Positions 1 through 11,830 of a DNA stretch of 64,000 nt are shown here, in pieces (positions within the stretch are counted from its first letter, which is position 1; every line of letters starts with the position of its first letter). The notes under the pieces are model-generated. The model had not been told where the DNA came from. It worked only from the letters and a program-made list of their open reading frames with translations, and did no database searches. Position numbers and translations under genes: made by a program. This stretch comes from Dromaius novaehollandiae (taxonomy: Eukaryota > Chordata > Aves > Casuariiformes > Dromaiidae), in contig NC_088102.1 of assembly GCF_036370855.1 (NCBI RefSeq), positions 41,081,835 to 41,145,834 on the forward strand. Direction: 5' to 3'.

Positions 1-1382
1 CATTTCTGCCTTAAAACCCAGGTGGTGATCCTATCTGCATTTCCTTGTGCTGCCACACCTTGTAACCAGCCTTTACATCTGTATTCACATCATCCACAGG
101 GCTTGAAGGACTGCCTCTGCCACCACCACAATACTCTTCAGTAGTAACTGAGGAGAACAACAACACACGAAGTTAAATCTTGGAAGAGTCCCTATTATAA
201 TTACAGGGAAACGAAAAGTTTAGTAAGGAAAGAATCTGCGTATATCTTACTCTGTCAGATGGGAACACCAGTTTCTTCAGAGCAAAATGTTACAAACTTT
301 TAAAAAGATCAGTTGCCCTCATACCTGCAGTCCTTTCCTCTGACTTGTTCTCAAATTGAAGCAGCACAGACATGTAAATACACACCCAGGCGCGCACATG
401 TGCTTTCTTTCCAGTCCTTCTCTTGGCCTGCTTCAACTGTGGCAACTCACCACTTCACTTTCTTGGAGGTTTGCTTAACTTCCCCCCATCCCACTTGCAG
501 CTTTCCAGGAATTAAAGAAATAGGATATCCTAACAACTAGAAATATTTCTATTTTCCTCCACTAAAAATAACACCAGTTCAGCAAAAACTGACAGCATTA
601 AGCCTGGAAGACTGGCTAGTCACTCTGGTGGAATGTCCCTGGACTCCTCAAAACAAAGGATTAAGCTGCAGGAGAAGAGTCTTCTTAACAATTCCACAGT
701 GTTATCAACTACCTTAAAACTACCAGAAGACAGTTTTCAGACATCCAAAAGGCACAGAAAATCTCTAACTTAGACCAGAACTCAGATCAGACACAAAGAA
801 AGATATGAAGTGAAATTAAGGTACAATACTGCTGTGAGTCGCAATACTTATATACTTACACTTATATTGAATAAATACTTATATTGAATCAGAGTTGATT
901 TTTCTGTTTTAGTATAACATACTTTGCTCCATTTTAAGGGACACTTCAGGTGTTCAAAACACCCCATAGTACCTGGATCAAAAGGTGATAAACTAGACTG
1001 GGTGTTTTCTTGAGTGTGTTTTTTCTTTTTTAAATCAGCTATTCCACCACTTCATAACTGGATGCCTTTGGTTACTGGGCAATAGCAAAACTGTGCAATG
1101 TACACAGAAAATCAGAAATATTGAGTTAGCAGAACAAGGGAAGTCTGACACAGGGCCACCCTCTGAGCATCATCACTGGCAACATAGGCTGGGGGGAATG
1201 CCCTTTGCACAGAGTTACTGTTTGCGTTGTATAGAATAGCTGTTTGCTAACTCATGTTTAAGTACCTCTCTAGGCAAAGAGCAAAAGGACATGGTGGCCT
1301 TCGCACAGAATTTACATGTGATGAGAGGGAAACGATATAAAATAGGGGGAGAGACAGCTGTTCTTCAAACAACTGTATTTTT

Positions 1383-1420
1383 CCAGGTCAAAAAGTAGCT
1401 GTACCTACTTTTTGACCTGG
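1383..1420. repeat. Perfect 16-bp inverted repeat (hairpin)
   Basis: The left arm CCAGGTCAAAAAGTAG (1383-1398) and its exact reverse complement (1405-1420) flank a 6-nt spacer. The motif GCTGTACCTA occurs in the spacer and right arm and again just downstream (about 1428-1437), giving a short direct repeat as well. At 38 nt it is shorter than a typical pre-miRNA. A local template-switch origin is plausible but inferred. Confidence 0.9.
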
Positions 1421-4019
1421 TACCTAGCTGTACCTAAGGCACACAAGTGGCTTAGAGTATACGTGGAAACAAATTCTGGCTACGAATGAAATGAAACCTG
1501 TGGGTGAGGGTGTTGTTCTAAATCTGAACAGCTTACTATTGCAGTCCGATACGCAGAGCATTGGCAGAATTCACCCAAGCATTACCTTGACACAGGCACA
1601 GATTTACTGGGGGAAGAGAATGGCATTTAGGGACTGCCCATTAACACTACTTAGTGAGGCATCTGAGCTCCGTCCCACGTGATTCAGGACAGCTCTCACA
1701 GCTACCCCACTCTGATCATCCCTGCAGACCGTCCTTATGCTTTCTGGTGGATGCAGTTCCTTCTGTTGCACGCCTCTCCTCACCTGTTTCAATCCATGCA
1801 TATATCTCCCCAGTAGCCATCTGTAGTGCCACTGTGAACCTACCAGCAAGTGCTGGAAACATCCAGTAGTATAAAGAAGCAACTGTACATTTTCTTTTGC
1901 CTTCCTATTTGAGATGGGTACTTGGATTCGCATTGTTACCACCTTTGATACTGATACTGATACAAATACTGGGCAGACATGTTAACAGAAGCTGCTAATT
2001 GTTTTACTGCAGCAAGGTTCTCAATAGGAACCACACAGTCCTAGCTGTTTCATTTTAAATATGTCTGGAAGTTTATTTGTGAAATTTAGAGAAGTTCTCC
2101 ACAAACACCTGCGTCCTCTTCCCACAATTCCGGACCCAAAACAGCGTTGAGACAGAGGGCTGAGGCAATCCCAGTACTTTAGTCCCATTAGTAAAGGCAA
2201 TCATCTAGGTCTCCTTGGTTGTGTTGCCAATATTTGTGTTTCAGCTCCAAAGATCTCTCAAAAGTTAGATTTATAAGAACTCGAAGGTTGGTATATAAAG
2301 CAGCACCTCAGAGCTTCCTCCTGACTGTCAAAAGGTGTGTTAATACCTAGGTAGTGCACTGAAAAAGATGGGCTTTTTCATATCTTTTAGCCAATGTGTA
2401 CAGTATCCTGGAAACATCTACAGATGCCTGAGAAAGAGCCTAATATGCAATTGTTTAATCATTCTGTTGACCTACTGCAGCAGCCACTCCTGTGTAAAGC
2501 CAGGAATCCTGTGTAGAAGCCCCAGCATGGGAACACAGCGCGGATCAGAAGGCCTCCCTCCCTAGCGTCGTACACTACAGGGTCTGCTGCGAGCGGGGAA
2601 AGAGAGAAGGCAGGGCTCAGATGCCCATATGCCTCAGCTATACCAGAGCAGCATAAGCACCATGGCAATCAGATGCAACAGTATCTAGAGCCAAGAACCA
2701 AAACTGCTTCCCAGAAATTCAGAAAACAAGCAGATTCAAGTCACCTCCCCTGCCAGATTTTATTGAGGCCAAACGAGGAAAAGGCTCAAATAATCTATTC
2801 TAGTTGTACAATGAGTGTAGAGAAGATTAAGAAGGGAAGTTTAGAGGACACTGTGTCAGCTTGTTATATACCTGGTTACTTATCTCCTGCTGAAACTTCA
2901 TTTAAGCAACTAACAGTTATCTGGCACACAACAGCTGGACATCAAGAATTTTAACCACATCTCCCTGGATTTTGATAGCATCTAGCTCAGCTGCAAGTGC
3001 TAAGGCAGGTACTGGGGCCTTTGATATATTTAATTTTGAAGCAAAGCATCTCTTTGCCTTCTCATCAGGATTCAGATATCCTAGTGCAGAGCATGAGGAG
3101 AGGACAACCATCTTACATAGAAGTGCTGTCAGCTGCCTTTCATTACAAATAATAACTTAGAAGACACATCTACACGTGATCACAGGAGCAGAGAGAGCGC
3201 CACACGGAAGAGCAAAGGTCACCCATGACAGTGAATCTGAGATACGACTAGAAAATTCATCCCATAAAGAGTGACCTAGCAAGAGCTAGAAGTATAATGC
3301 TTCCTCTAGTCAAATCAGACCGCTGCAGATCTCCCGGTGTCAACCCTGCCAGTTCTAACCTACCCCCCTAACCGAGCAGTAAGTAATAACTGTAACAATA
3401 GCTAATTCCGATTTTTGCCTATAGAAGGAATTTGAATATAGGTTTTACCTCTTATCCAGTCTGAATGAGTGTCCTATGAATAGACATTGAAGACAGCAAG
3501 TTTCCTAACTGCATGTCCATTAAACAAATCAGCATTAAGCAAAGTTTGCATCCACTCATGACTTTTAGCACTGATTTAGCACTTCACAACCATTAATCTC
3601 AAACTGCTCTTCAAGGAGGAATATGCAGAATTTTATCTGTCTTTGCACAAGGAACCACAGGGATAAAATGGTACAGAAATTGGCTAGAAACATACAGAAA
3701 TCAATTGGGTGTAGGCAGAAAGTGAATGCAAGTCTCTGCACTACCAGTCTGGATCATGCCATTTCCTCTGTGTAACAGCCAGAGCCTATGTTTAATAAAC
3801 AGGTTGTCTCAGGTTGTTGCAAGACCTGGGTGAACTGGCACAGAGATTTCCCCCTAGGGTTGACATGAAGGAGCAAATGTTGCAAAGAACAAAATAAAGC
3901 TTTGGTTTATTTAGCCAGCAATCGTAATTCCATCTTGCATTTCTGGGTCTCTTATTTCGAAACTTCTCAAGGCCTTTCTTGCAACAGTGCTAAGTAATGT
4001 GTGACTGCCAGAGCCCTTG

Positions 4020-5290
4020 AAACATAAAAAAGGCCACACCAGGTCAGACCAAAGGTCCATTTAACCCAGGATTCTGTCTCAAACTACAGCCAATAAGGAA
4101 TCCCTAAGGAGGCCCATAAAAATATGTAAAGCATATAGTGATATTTCCGGCAGAATATATTGATACAGTCTCCCAGCCTCTAGCAATTTTCAGTTTGGAT
4201 ATCTTAGTATTCACTAGCCCTTGAAGGATTTTTTGCTTCTGTGAAGTTGACACTTTCTGCACTTTAACACTCACTACATCCCTTTGCAAAGAGTTCTACA
4301 TATTTATTTAATATTTTGTGAAAAGTACTCCCTTCTGTTCATTTTGAATCAGCTTCTTGATAGTCTCACTTGATGTTTTAACTTCTGACTTCAAGAGAGG
4401 GAGTGAACATTCATCCCCCATTTGCCTCTTCCATGATGCTCCTGATCCTATACATCTCTCACACATCCCTCAGGAATCTTTTTACAGACTGAAAAACTCA
4501 AATCAATTTAATAATTCTTCATAAAGAAGCTACTCCATGCTTTTGATCATCCTCTCCTTCTCAGTACCTCTTTCGAGTTTATTGCATCCTTTTTAAGAAA
4601 GAAGGCCAAACTGTTCACAGTATTCAAGACAGAGCAGACCATGGATTCACATAGTGTCATAATAATGATGTTTGCTTTCTATTCCTCTCAAAATAATTCC
4701 TAACAGTCAATCTGCCTCTTTCTTTCTTTACTTTTCTTTTTTCTTTTTTTCTTTTTACTGAGTTACTGAGTATGGCGCTAAATTTTAAAACTACCTATTA
4801 TAACTCCAAAACATGTCTCTTCAGTGGCAATAACTAGTTCTAAGCCTGTTGCGGTATATGTTAATTTGGGATTGTTTTTCCCCACATGTATTAATTTACA
4901 TTTACCTAAAATGAACATAATCAGCCATTTTAATCAGGCTAATCATTCACTTTCATGAGGTCTGTCTTCAGTACTTCACAGTAACCTGATGCTTTTTTCA
5001 ACCTGGAATATACTCAGTATTATCAGCTAACTTTGCCACCTCCTTCTTCACCTTCTTTTCCAGGTCATTTGCAAATATCAGGTGGCGCAGGCCCCAGCAC
5101 GGATCCAGCAGAGCCTCCACAGGTGACCTGAGAGGACTGACCAGTTGTTCCTAGCCTGTTTCCTGGGTTTTAACCAATTACTGTGCCACTAGACTTCCCA
5201 AGGCAGTTTAGTTTCTTTAAAAGCTTCTAGAGAGGAACACTATTTAAAGCCATTTGGTAAACGCTGTGTTTGCTGAGGGGGAGTGGGATC
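4020..5290 (-). mobile_element. Degraded CR1 LINE, 3' half, minus strand
   Basis: The 3' end lies near 4020, where the plus strand reads like the complement of an amniote CR1 tail (CAGGTCAGACCAAAGGTCCA at about 4040). Further right, at about 5017-5077 on the minus strand, a reverse-transcriptase remnant reads roughly ANDLEKKVKKEVAKLADNT, which corresponds to the FINDL...FADDT region of CR1 RT with the catalytic motif decayed. A pyrimidine-rich (CTTT)-like tract at about 4715-4757 interrupts it. The copy has many substitutions and is 5'-truncated, so it is inactive. Boundaries are approximate; assignment to a CR1 subfamily needs a repeat library. Confidence 0.8.
4715..4757. repeat. Pyrimidine-rich (CTTT)n-like tract
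   Basis: An almost pure C/T stretch, mostly CTTT and T runs, inside the CR1 remnant. Confidence 0.7.
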
Positions 5291-6454
5291 CTGGCCACAA
5301 CTGGAGGAAGGCTCTAGCCCCCAGCTGCAGGCACCAGTCCCATCCGTCCTATCCCTGCCAGCAGGGAGCGGAGAAGCAGGACTGGTCCTCTCCCCGTTCT
5401 CCATTCCAGCTCTTCCTACCTTTTCCTTCCCCATAGCCAGAACAGCACTGGCCTTGGCCCCTTAGCCTTGGAGTGCCAAAATGCAGTTTTGCTTGCAATG
5501 CCAGGAAGCCTCAAGTAACTTTAGAGTATAGGCATCAGCAACTCCAGAAAGCACTGGCACAACCAAACCAGAGTAGGTGATGCCTTGTGTAAGCATGCTG
5601 AAGAGTGATTTTGCAATATATATATTTCTATATTATCATATAAATGTGCTACTCAGCTCTAGCCTACTTAAACCAGAAAAAGAAATGTCCCACACAAACA
5701 CTGTTCCCCGCTTTGTAGCTACAATCCTATTATGAAGTCACTTTTATCACCCATCAAATAATCTCCACCTAAACGAAGGTGCCCTCATCCCAGGGCTCCA
5801 TTTAGCGGTATCTTGGAACAAATAAGGATTTTCATGCAGTTCTATAAGCAGGGTGCTAATATCAGTCATGACAATCAGCTTTACTGTAGTACTATATATT
5901 TTATAAATACGTAAAAGGAAACATTGAGTGATAGTCAGAGCAGGCCTGGCAGAGACCAAAACTATTCCATGTAACTCCTAGGTAAATGGCACTTCTTATG
6001 GGTCAGCTGCACTTCTGGCCCCTCTCTGGTCTCTCTCTGAATGTACCCCCGTACAATGCACCTCGGCAGCGTGAAAGTCCATGGATTCCCCGCACTGGGA
6101 TCGGGTTCCAGCCTACATATAAACCCTTGCACATTGATCCATTCTTACCCACCTCAAGTTTCTCTCCCTCTTGAGAAACCCCTACAGAAGTAAATACTGA
6201 AGCCAATAACAGCTTTCCTTAAAAAAAGCGTGGTTTAACTGTAACAGTAGAAACAAGGCAGAATTCAAAAGAAAAAAAGATTTTGAAATAAAATTTGTTT
6301 GTGCCTACTCTAGCTGAATTCTAATCTTCTGGGATGACACAACAGCAGGTATACCTGTATGTCAGTCTGGTCCCTGCTAGTTACTACCCAACGGAGCACC
6401 ATTTTATCCAGGGAGAGTTCTTCCCCCTTCCTGTTTGTTGGGCTTTTTTGACTT

Positions 6455-6484
6455 TGTTAATCCAAAACCATTTTTGGATTAACA
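6455..6484. repeat. Perfect 13-bp inverted repeat, 4-nt loop
   Basis: TGTTAATCCAAAA (6455-6467) is followed by the loop CCAT and then the exact reverse complement (6472-6484). It lies in DPF3 intron 1, outside any recognised repeat. Confidence 0.9.
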
Positions 6485-8540
6485 GTGGAGACTTCTATGC
6501 CAGCTGCCCCATTATTTCTATGTAACACCACTTGCAGTCTCCATTTATGGATTCCGTAGGTCTTGGTTTTGCCGTCCTCATTTTTTTGTATCTTTATTTT
6601 CCAAAAACAAAAGCAAGTTATTAAACTAAACTCAGAAATTATGCAATAAGCATCCTTCACAGACAGCAAATAATGAAGAGCATATACAGCATGCAAAAAC
6701 ATTGCAGAGGAGCTCCAAATCTCTCACTGGGAAGAGGAAAATTTGTGAATAGCACCATCCTGAAATGGTTCAGTGAAGCTAAGAAGCGGTTAAAATGAAC
6801 TTCTAGATAGGAAGGTACTGGGAAATTAAAGGCCATTGGAATCTGCCTTCAGCTGCTATCTCCAGACTGCTCTTTACCAGCTCTAAGTATGGAACCCTCC
6901 CGGGTGGGCAGAGCTTATCTGACAGAAACGGTTCTGCAGGTATCCCAAACTGGGAAGTAACTACCGTTCATGGTAGTAGGGCACAAACGGATCATTTGAA
7001 AGCAGAGGGAATTAATGGTACACTTGGTATTAACATATGGATGAAACATTGCTTTAAAAGTTCAAACAGCAACTGTCAGCTGAACAAAGTTGGCACAATG
7101 GTGACAAATGAGTTTTGCAATTGTGCTATTTTTACAATGTAATACAGATACTGTATAAAAGAACAAATGTTGTGTATATGTTCAATGCCAAACCTAAACA
7201 GTGTTGTTATGATGTGATTAAAATGTCACCATCATTACTTGCTGAAAAGAGTTTTATTTTTCTCCCCCAGCAAGTGTTTTTATTACTGGAGCTTTACCAG
7301 ACATGTTTGTGAGAAAGAAAGGTGAAGGAATAACCCAACTCAAATATTTAAAAGCATTTAACCGTTCTGGCCCATTGACAACTGTACTCTCTCTCTCTGA
7401 TTTTTAAGAGCTGCTGACGCCTCATGGAAAAAACTTTGAAAAACATGGTATTGAAAAACAATTTTGCCAATGTGTCATATTTTCTGTCTTATCCCTTCCT
7501 TTGCTCCTCACTAGTAGGAGAATCTACATGAAAACAGAACCTTGATTCTTTAGGTAGAGAAAATTTGGATCTGAGCTCTGCCAGAGCATGTGGGTGTTTG
7601 GATCCTGTCCATTAAAGAGAGGCATTCAACTGCAGATCCAGGCTCAATCTTCGAAGCTCACAATAAGTGCTTAGATCCAGGATTTTGTTCTGACCCATCC
7701 CTATTACTGAGAAGTCATCTGCTGCCCTGTCCTGCCTATTAAGCTATAGACTTCTGCTGAGGATCTCACAGGTGGCAGCTTATGTCAACATTTGCTGCCA
7801 AATGATAAGCATAGGGCTCTGCTGAATTCCCTAGGGGGAGGGAGATTGAAAATTTAAGGGGAAAAAAACAGAATTTTCTCTGGTAGAGAGGTTGCCTTGA
7901 AATTTGTCTCTCACAGTGACACAAATTTATAGACTTCAGTGAAATCATGCTGACTGTCAGTACAAACAAAACAGCAGAGTTTTTCAAAAACCTCGCTAAA
8001 ACACACTAGGTGAAACAGACTGGTGTGTGCTGTTCTGGTGCAGTCCAATAGTCTATCTATGCATCACAAACGGAAAACTAAAGTTTTATAAAGCTGATTT
8101 TTTTTTTCACATTCAGTGTATTGGAAAAACAGATTTCAGTTCAGCCACAGAAGCTCCTTCTGCCCTGTAAGCATGGAAAACACAGATTTGCCCCAGATCT
8201 TCCACTCTGTGAATTGCTATGAGTGGAGGAGGACAAAGCAACCATCCTCAGTTCACAAAGACGCCAAAGTGGACATAATTTTTTCTTTTTTTAAAAAAAT
8301 CACATTTCAGCTTGGCCTTGGATCTCATAACCCATTATTTAGCTACACTGGGCAGAGCAATGGAAATGCTGGATAGATACCTTCCCTGGGAATGTGCAGG
8401 AGGGCATATTTCTATGCGACCTTGCCCATCATTTTATCAAAACACTTCTCCCTTCACTGACATTCACCCCAAGGATGTCGAAGCAAAGCAAGAGAGGAAG
8501 ACTGACACACAGACTTCCAGTCTGCTCCAAGAAAAGCTGT

Positions 8541-8580
8541 TCATCAGTGGATTTTTCCTCAGTGGTAAATCCACTGATGA
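8541..8580. repeat. Perfect 14-bp inverted repeat, 12-nt loop
   Basis: TCATCAGTGGATTT (8541-8554) pairs with AAATCCACTGATGA (8567-8580). The loop carries another CAGTGG copy, so the region also has short direct repeats. Confidence 0.9.
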
Positions 8581-8931
8581 CTGGGATATCTGAGGAAGGC
8601 TGACAGATTTATAAGCATCCCAGTTTTGTATTTCACTGTTGTCAAGACACAAGACAAAAATATACATCTAAAAGTTTGACAGAAGTGAGCTGACACTTAC
8701 CAAACACACTGGGAGAAAAAAGAAAAACACTACACCAGATAAAGCAGCCTCCAGATTTCTGAAGTGTCACCAATCTGAGCCCCTTGCAGTATCACATCAT
8801 TGGACAACTTGTTGCATAGACTTCGAAGAGGCTACTTAGTTTGAGCAAAGAGACTAGAATTTGCCCCCACAGCACCAAGGTCCCTTCTGCTTAAAACTGG
8901 AGACAAGCAATAATTGCTAAATGAAATAAGG

Positions 8932-8947
8932 AAAAAAAAAAAAAAAA
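8932..8947. repeat. Poly-A run (16 nt)
   Basis: An uninterrupted run of 16 A inside DPF3 intron 1; a simple repeat, with no recognisable retroposon next to it. Confidence 0.85.
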
Positions 8948-10779
8948 GAAAGACAAATCCAGGACTAATTCTCCACTGTCTTGCACCTCATGCAGTCATT
9001 CACATCTGGGCAAAGTGAATGTGAAACACTTCCAAGCCACAGAATTAATGATTTACACTCACTTCCACAGCATAAAGCACAAGATCGAAGGATCAGGCCT
9101 TTTCTTACAAACAAAGTGTCCTCGGTAATGAATGACGAGTGAAATATAGGATGTGTAATTCAACTTGTTTTGGAAAACAGTCAATTTAGAAAGGTTGCCA
9201 TAAGACAGCAGCTGCTCTTTATAGAAAAATCTGCTTCTGAGTTCCCCAGGTTCTCCGGCCACAGCCTTGTCAATGACATACGGGGTGCAAAAGATTATGA
9301 CCAGCTAAGGCCGTTAGTTTCCTTTCTGGGCAGGAATCCCAGCATAACAGATACTTATGCATACTCTGTCCTCATTTTATCTAATTACAAATATCTCTCT
9401 AGGGATGGGGAGGGGAAAAGAGGTTTGATCACTCGATTTTAGGTCACTTATGCAAGGGATTGCTGGGATATGCATTGATCCAAAGAGTGCTGTAATATTT
9501 TAAAAGTTCCTGGCCCTCTAGTAAAAAAAAAAATCATTTTTTCCTATTATATGAGTTGTTGAAACTGACCAATAAGAACCAGTTGAATCATATACTGCCA
9601 TAAATCAGTACAAAGTATACAAAGTATATGGGAATGTTTAAAATGCCAAGACAGTATCATTTTTTCCTAAGCATCATCTGTAAATACATTCTTTCTTTCC
9701 TATATTATGCACACACACAAATATACACGTATTATGCATACACACAGTTTTCTCTGAACGGGATCTGTAGCATCAGAGTGGAGTAAAGTCATTTGAGAAA
9801 AGTTGACTTTGTGTTGCTCATTTGGGTCTTACTTAATGGCTGCAACTCTGATGAAAGACGCAACATTGTTATACATTGCTGAACTGTTAGAAACCACATC
9901 TGGGCATGGTCTATTTAGGTGAAACATTTTAATCTTTAGTGGAATTGCTTCTGCTTGCCCTAGATCAGAAGGGCTTAAAGTCTTCCGCAGTCCAAGAGAA
10001 GGCCCAAGACTGTACACTTCCATCACTATCACAAAGTTCTTCACAGCTGCTCTTGAGGAGCCCTCCTTAAGTCTGGGAGGAGTGGACAGTACAGCAGAAC
10101 TTGGCAAATTTCTTTAAGAGAAAAATACAAAAATTATCCGAAACTTGTGCAGAAAGACTGGAGATGTTACTGGCTGAATAATTAAGTAAAGGACATCAGA
10201 ATTAAGCAGGCACCCTTCGAGAATGGAAAACAGTAGTAATAGAAGAAAAATAGCATCTTAAAAGCATCAAGAAGCATTGCTATAAAGGAAGAACTGCCAA
10301 AGTCAAGAGTTAGAACTTGTGAAAGCTATCAAACAGTAGATATTCTTCAGACATCAAAATAAAAGAGCACAAAGAAATTTCAGCTGCTTTGCAGTGAGAA
10401 AGGGACATAGATAAAACACAATGTAGGTACAGGCTAAGAACTAAAGGAATGCTGTGCTTCAGTTTGCAGTGGGATGACTGAGGTCAAGTCACAAGGCCTG
10501 AATTTACTTCTGCCCAAGAACTAGGACATGAAACTACACAGCTACTAGCAAGTACTTTAAATACGTATAGCAAATCATGGACAATAACATATTTCTAAAG
10601 ATAGTAAGCAAAAGAAAAATACCTATTTTTTAATTGTTCTAAAACCTTGCAAATTATTGCAATAAGGATAACTGAGCCTGAGTTTACTCATATCAAGTTT
10701 AAGAGCAATATAATCAAAGACATGATGGAACAAGGAAAAGGAAAAGATGCAAGAGTCATAGCTTATGCAAGGGAAACTT

Positions 10780-11830
10780 GACATCTTGCTTTGATAAGAT
10801 ACTGATATTGTAGATACCTATTTCTCATCAATTTGGACTTTCATAAAACATTTGATACAGTACTACATGAGGAACCACTAAAAATAGAGAAGAGGATTAG
10901 TACAAGAGTGATGATACGTTTGAAAAACTACAGAAAGATGCTTGGACACAGGGAATGTGGTCAGAGACAGTAACTGGCTGAAGGGAGGTTACTGCTGGAG
11001 TTCCAGAAAGGATGGGTCTAGAGACTGATCTTCTTTAATACCTTCATTAATGACCTTGGCACAAAAAGTAGGTGTGCTAAGGAAAGTCAGCCAGTGACAC
11101 AAGTTCAAGGGACATCAAAGCAGTTAAGAATACTGGGGAAAAAAGAATTAGGTGGAATTAATTTAGTACAACTTTCAGTTAAAACCCTGGAGATCATCAG
11201 TTCAACAACAACAGAAGGCACAAGAAGAGACACAATAGTATCAGCCTATCACAGGATGACTATGAACCACCAGCAGGATACAGCTACAAAGAAACACAAC
11301 GGCAAAGTACTCCCAGAAGAGGTAAAAACTAAAGTCACTGCTGAGGGCAGCAGTAAGACCTCATCTGAACACTCAGTACAATTCTCTCTACTCACATTCA
11401 AGAAAGTTGAGTGTGAGTACTCCAAGCTGGAGCACAGAAGATGGAGACAGTAACTACTCCAAGGATCAAAAGAAAGGAAAAGAGAGCACAGCTAGTTTGG
11501 TATATCAAAACTCAGGCTGAGAGGGCTTATGATAGTGTTGTACAAAGGCACGATAGTGGAGAGGAAGACATAGAGGGAGCAATACTATTTAAACTAACGA
11601 CCTCATGCTGGCACCAAAACAAATGGATATAAACCGGTCACAAGTAGGTCTAGGCTAGGGATTAAAATGCTATTTCAAGCCATCAGAGCGGTGGGTTCTG
11701 GAACCCTCCCAAGAGGAGTAATGGCAACAAACAGTCCAAGTGGGGATTTAAGACAAGGACTTTTCAGTTTATGAAAGGGATTATCTGACATGGTACCAGG
11801 GGACTGGACATAAGACCCACGGACTCTGTT
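10780..11830 (+). mobile_element. Degraded CR1 LINE, RT to 3' region, plus strand
   Basis: At about 10833-10877 the plus strand translates to LDFHKTFDTVLHEEP, matching the CR1 RT motif-A block (LDFSKAFDTVPH). At about 11043-11057 it gives FINDLG, the block just before the YADD region. Further 3', around 11345-11445, the DNA follows the CR1 tail region (CAGTAAGACCTCATCTGAA), and around 11640-11730 the conserved end section. Stops and indels break the frame throughout. Open stretches at 11094-11453 and 11441-11632 are remnants of this element, not host genes. End points are approximate. Confidence 0.82.

Noticed and set aside
2917..3111. Minus-strand peptide with LNISKAPVPALALAAELDAI-like sequence, considered as a DPF3 exon
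   Set aside because: No similarity to DPF3 exon 2 and no convincing splice-site pair; also open on the opposite strand, as chance frames often are.
11094..11453. 119-codon plus-strand frame
   Set aside because: Falls wholly in the degraded CR1 LINE; a remnant, not a host gene.
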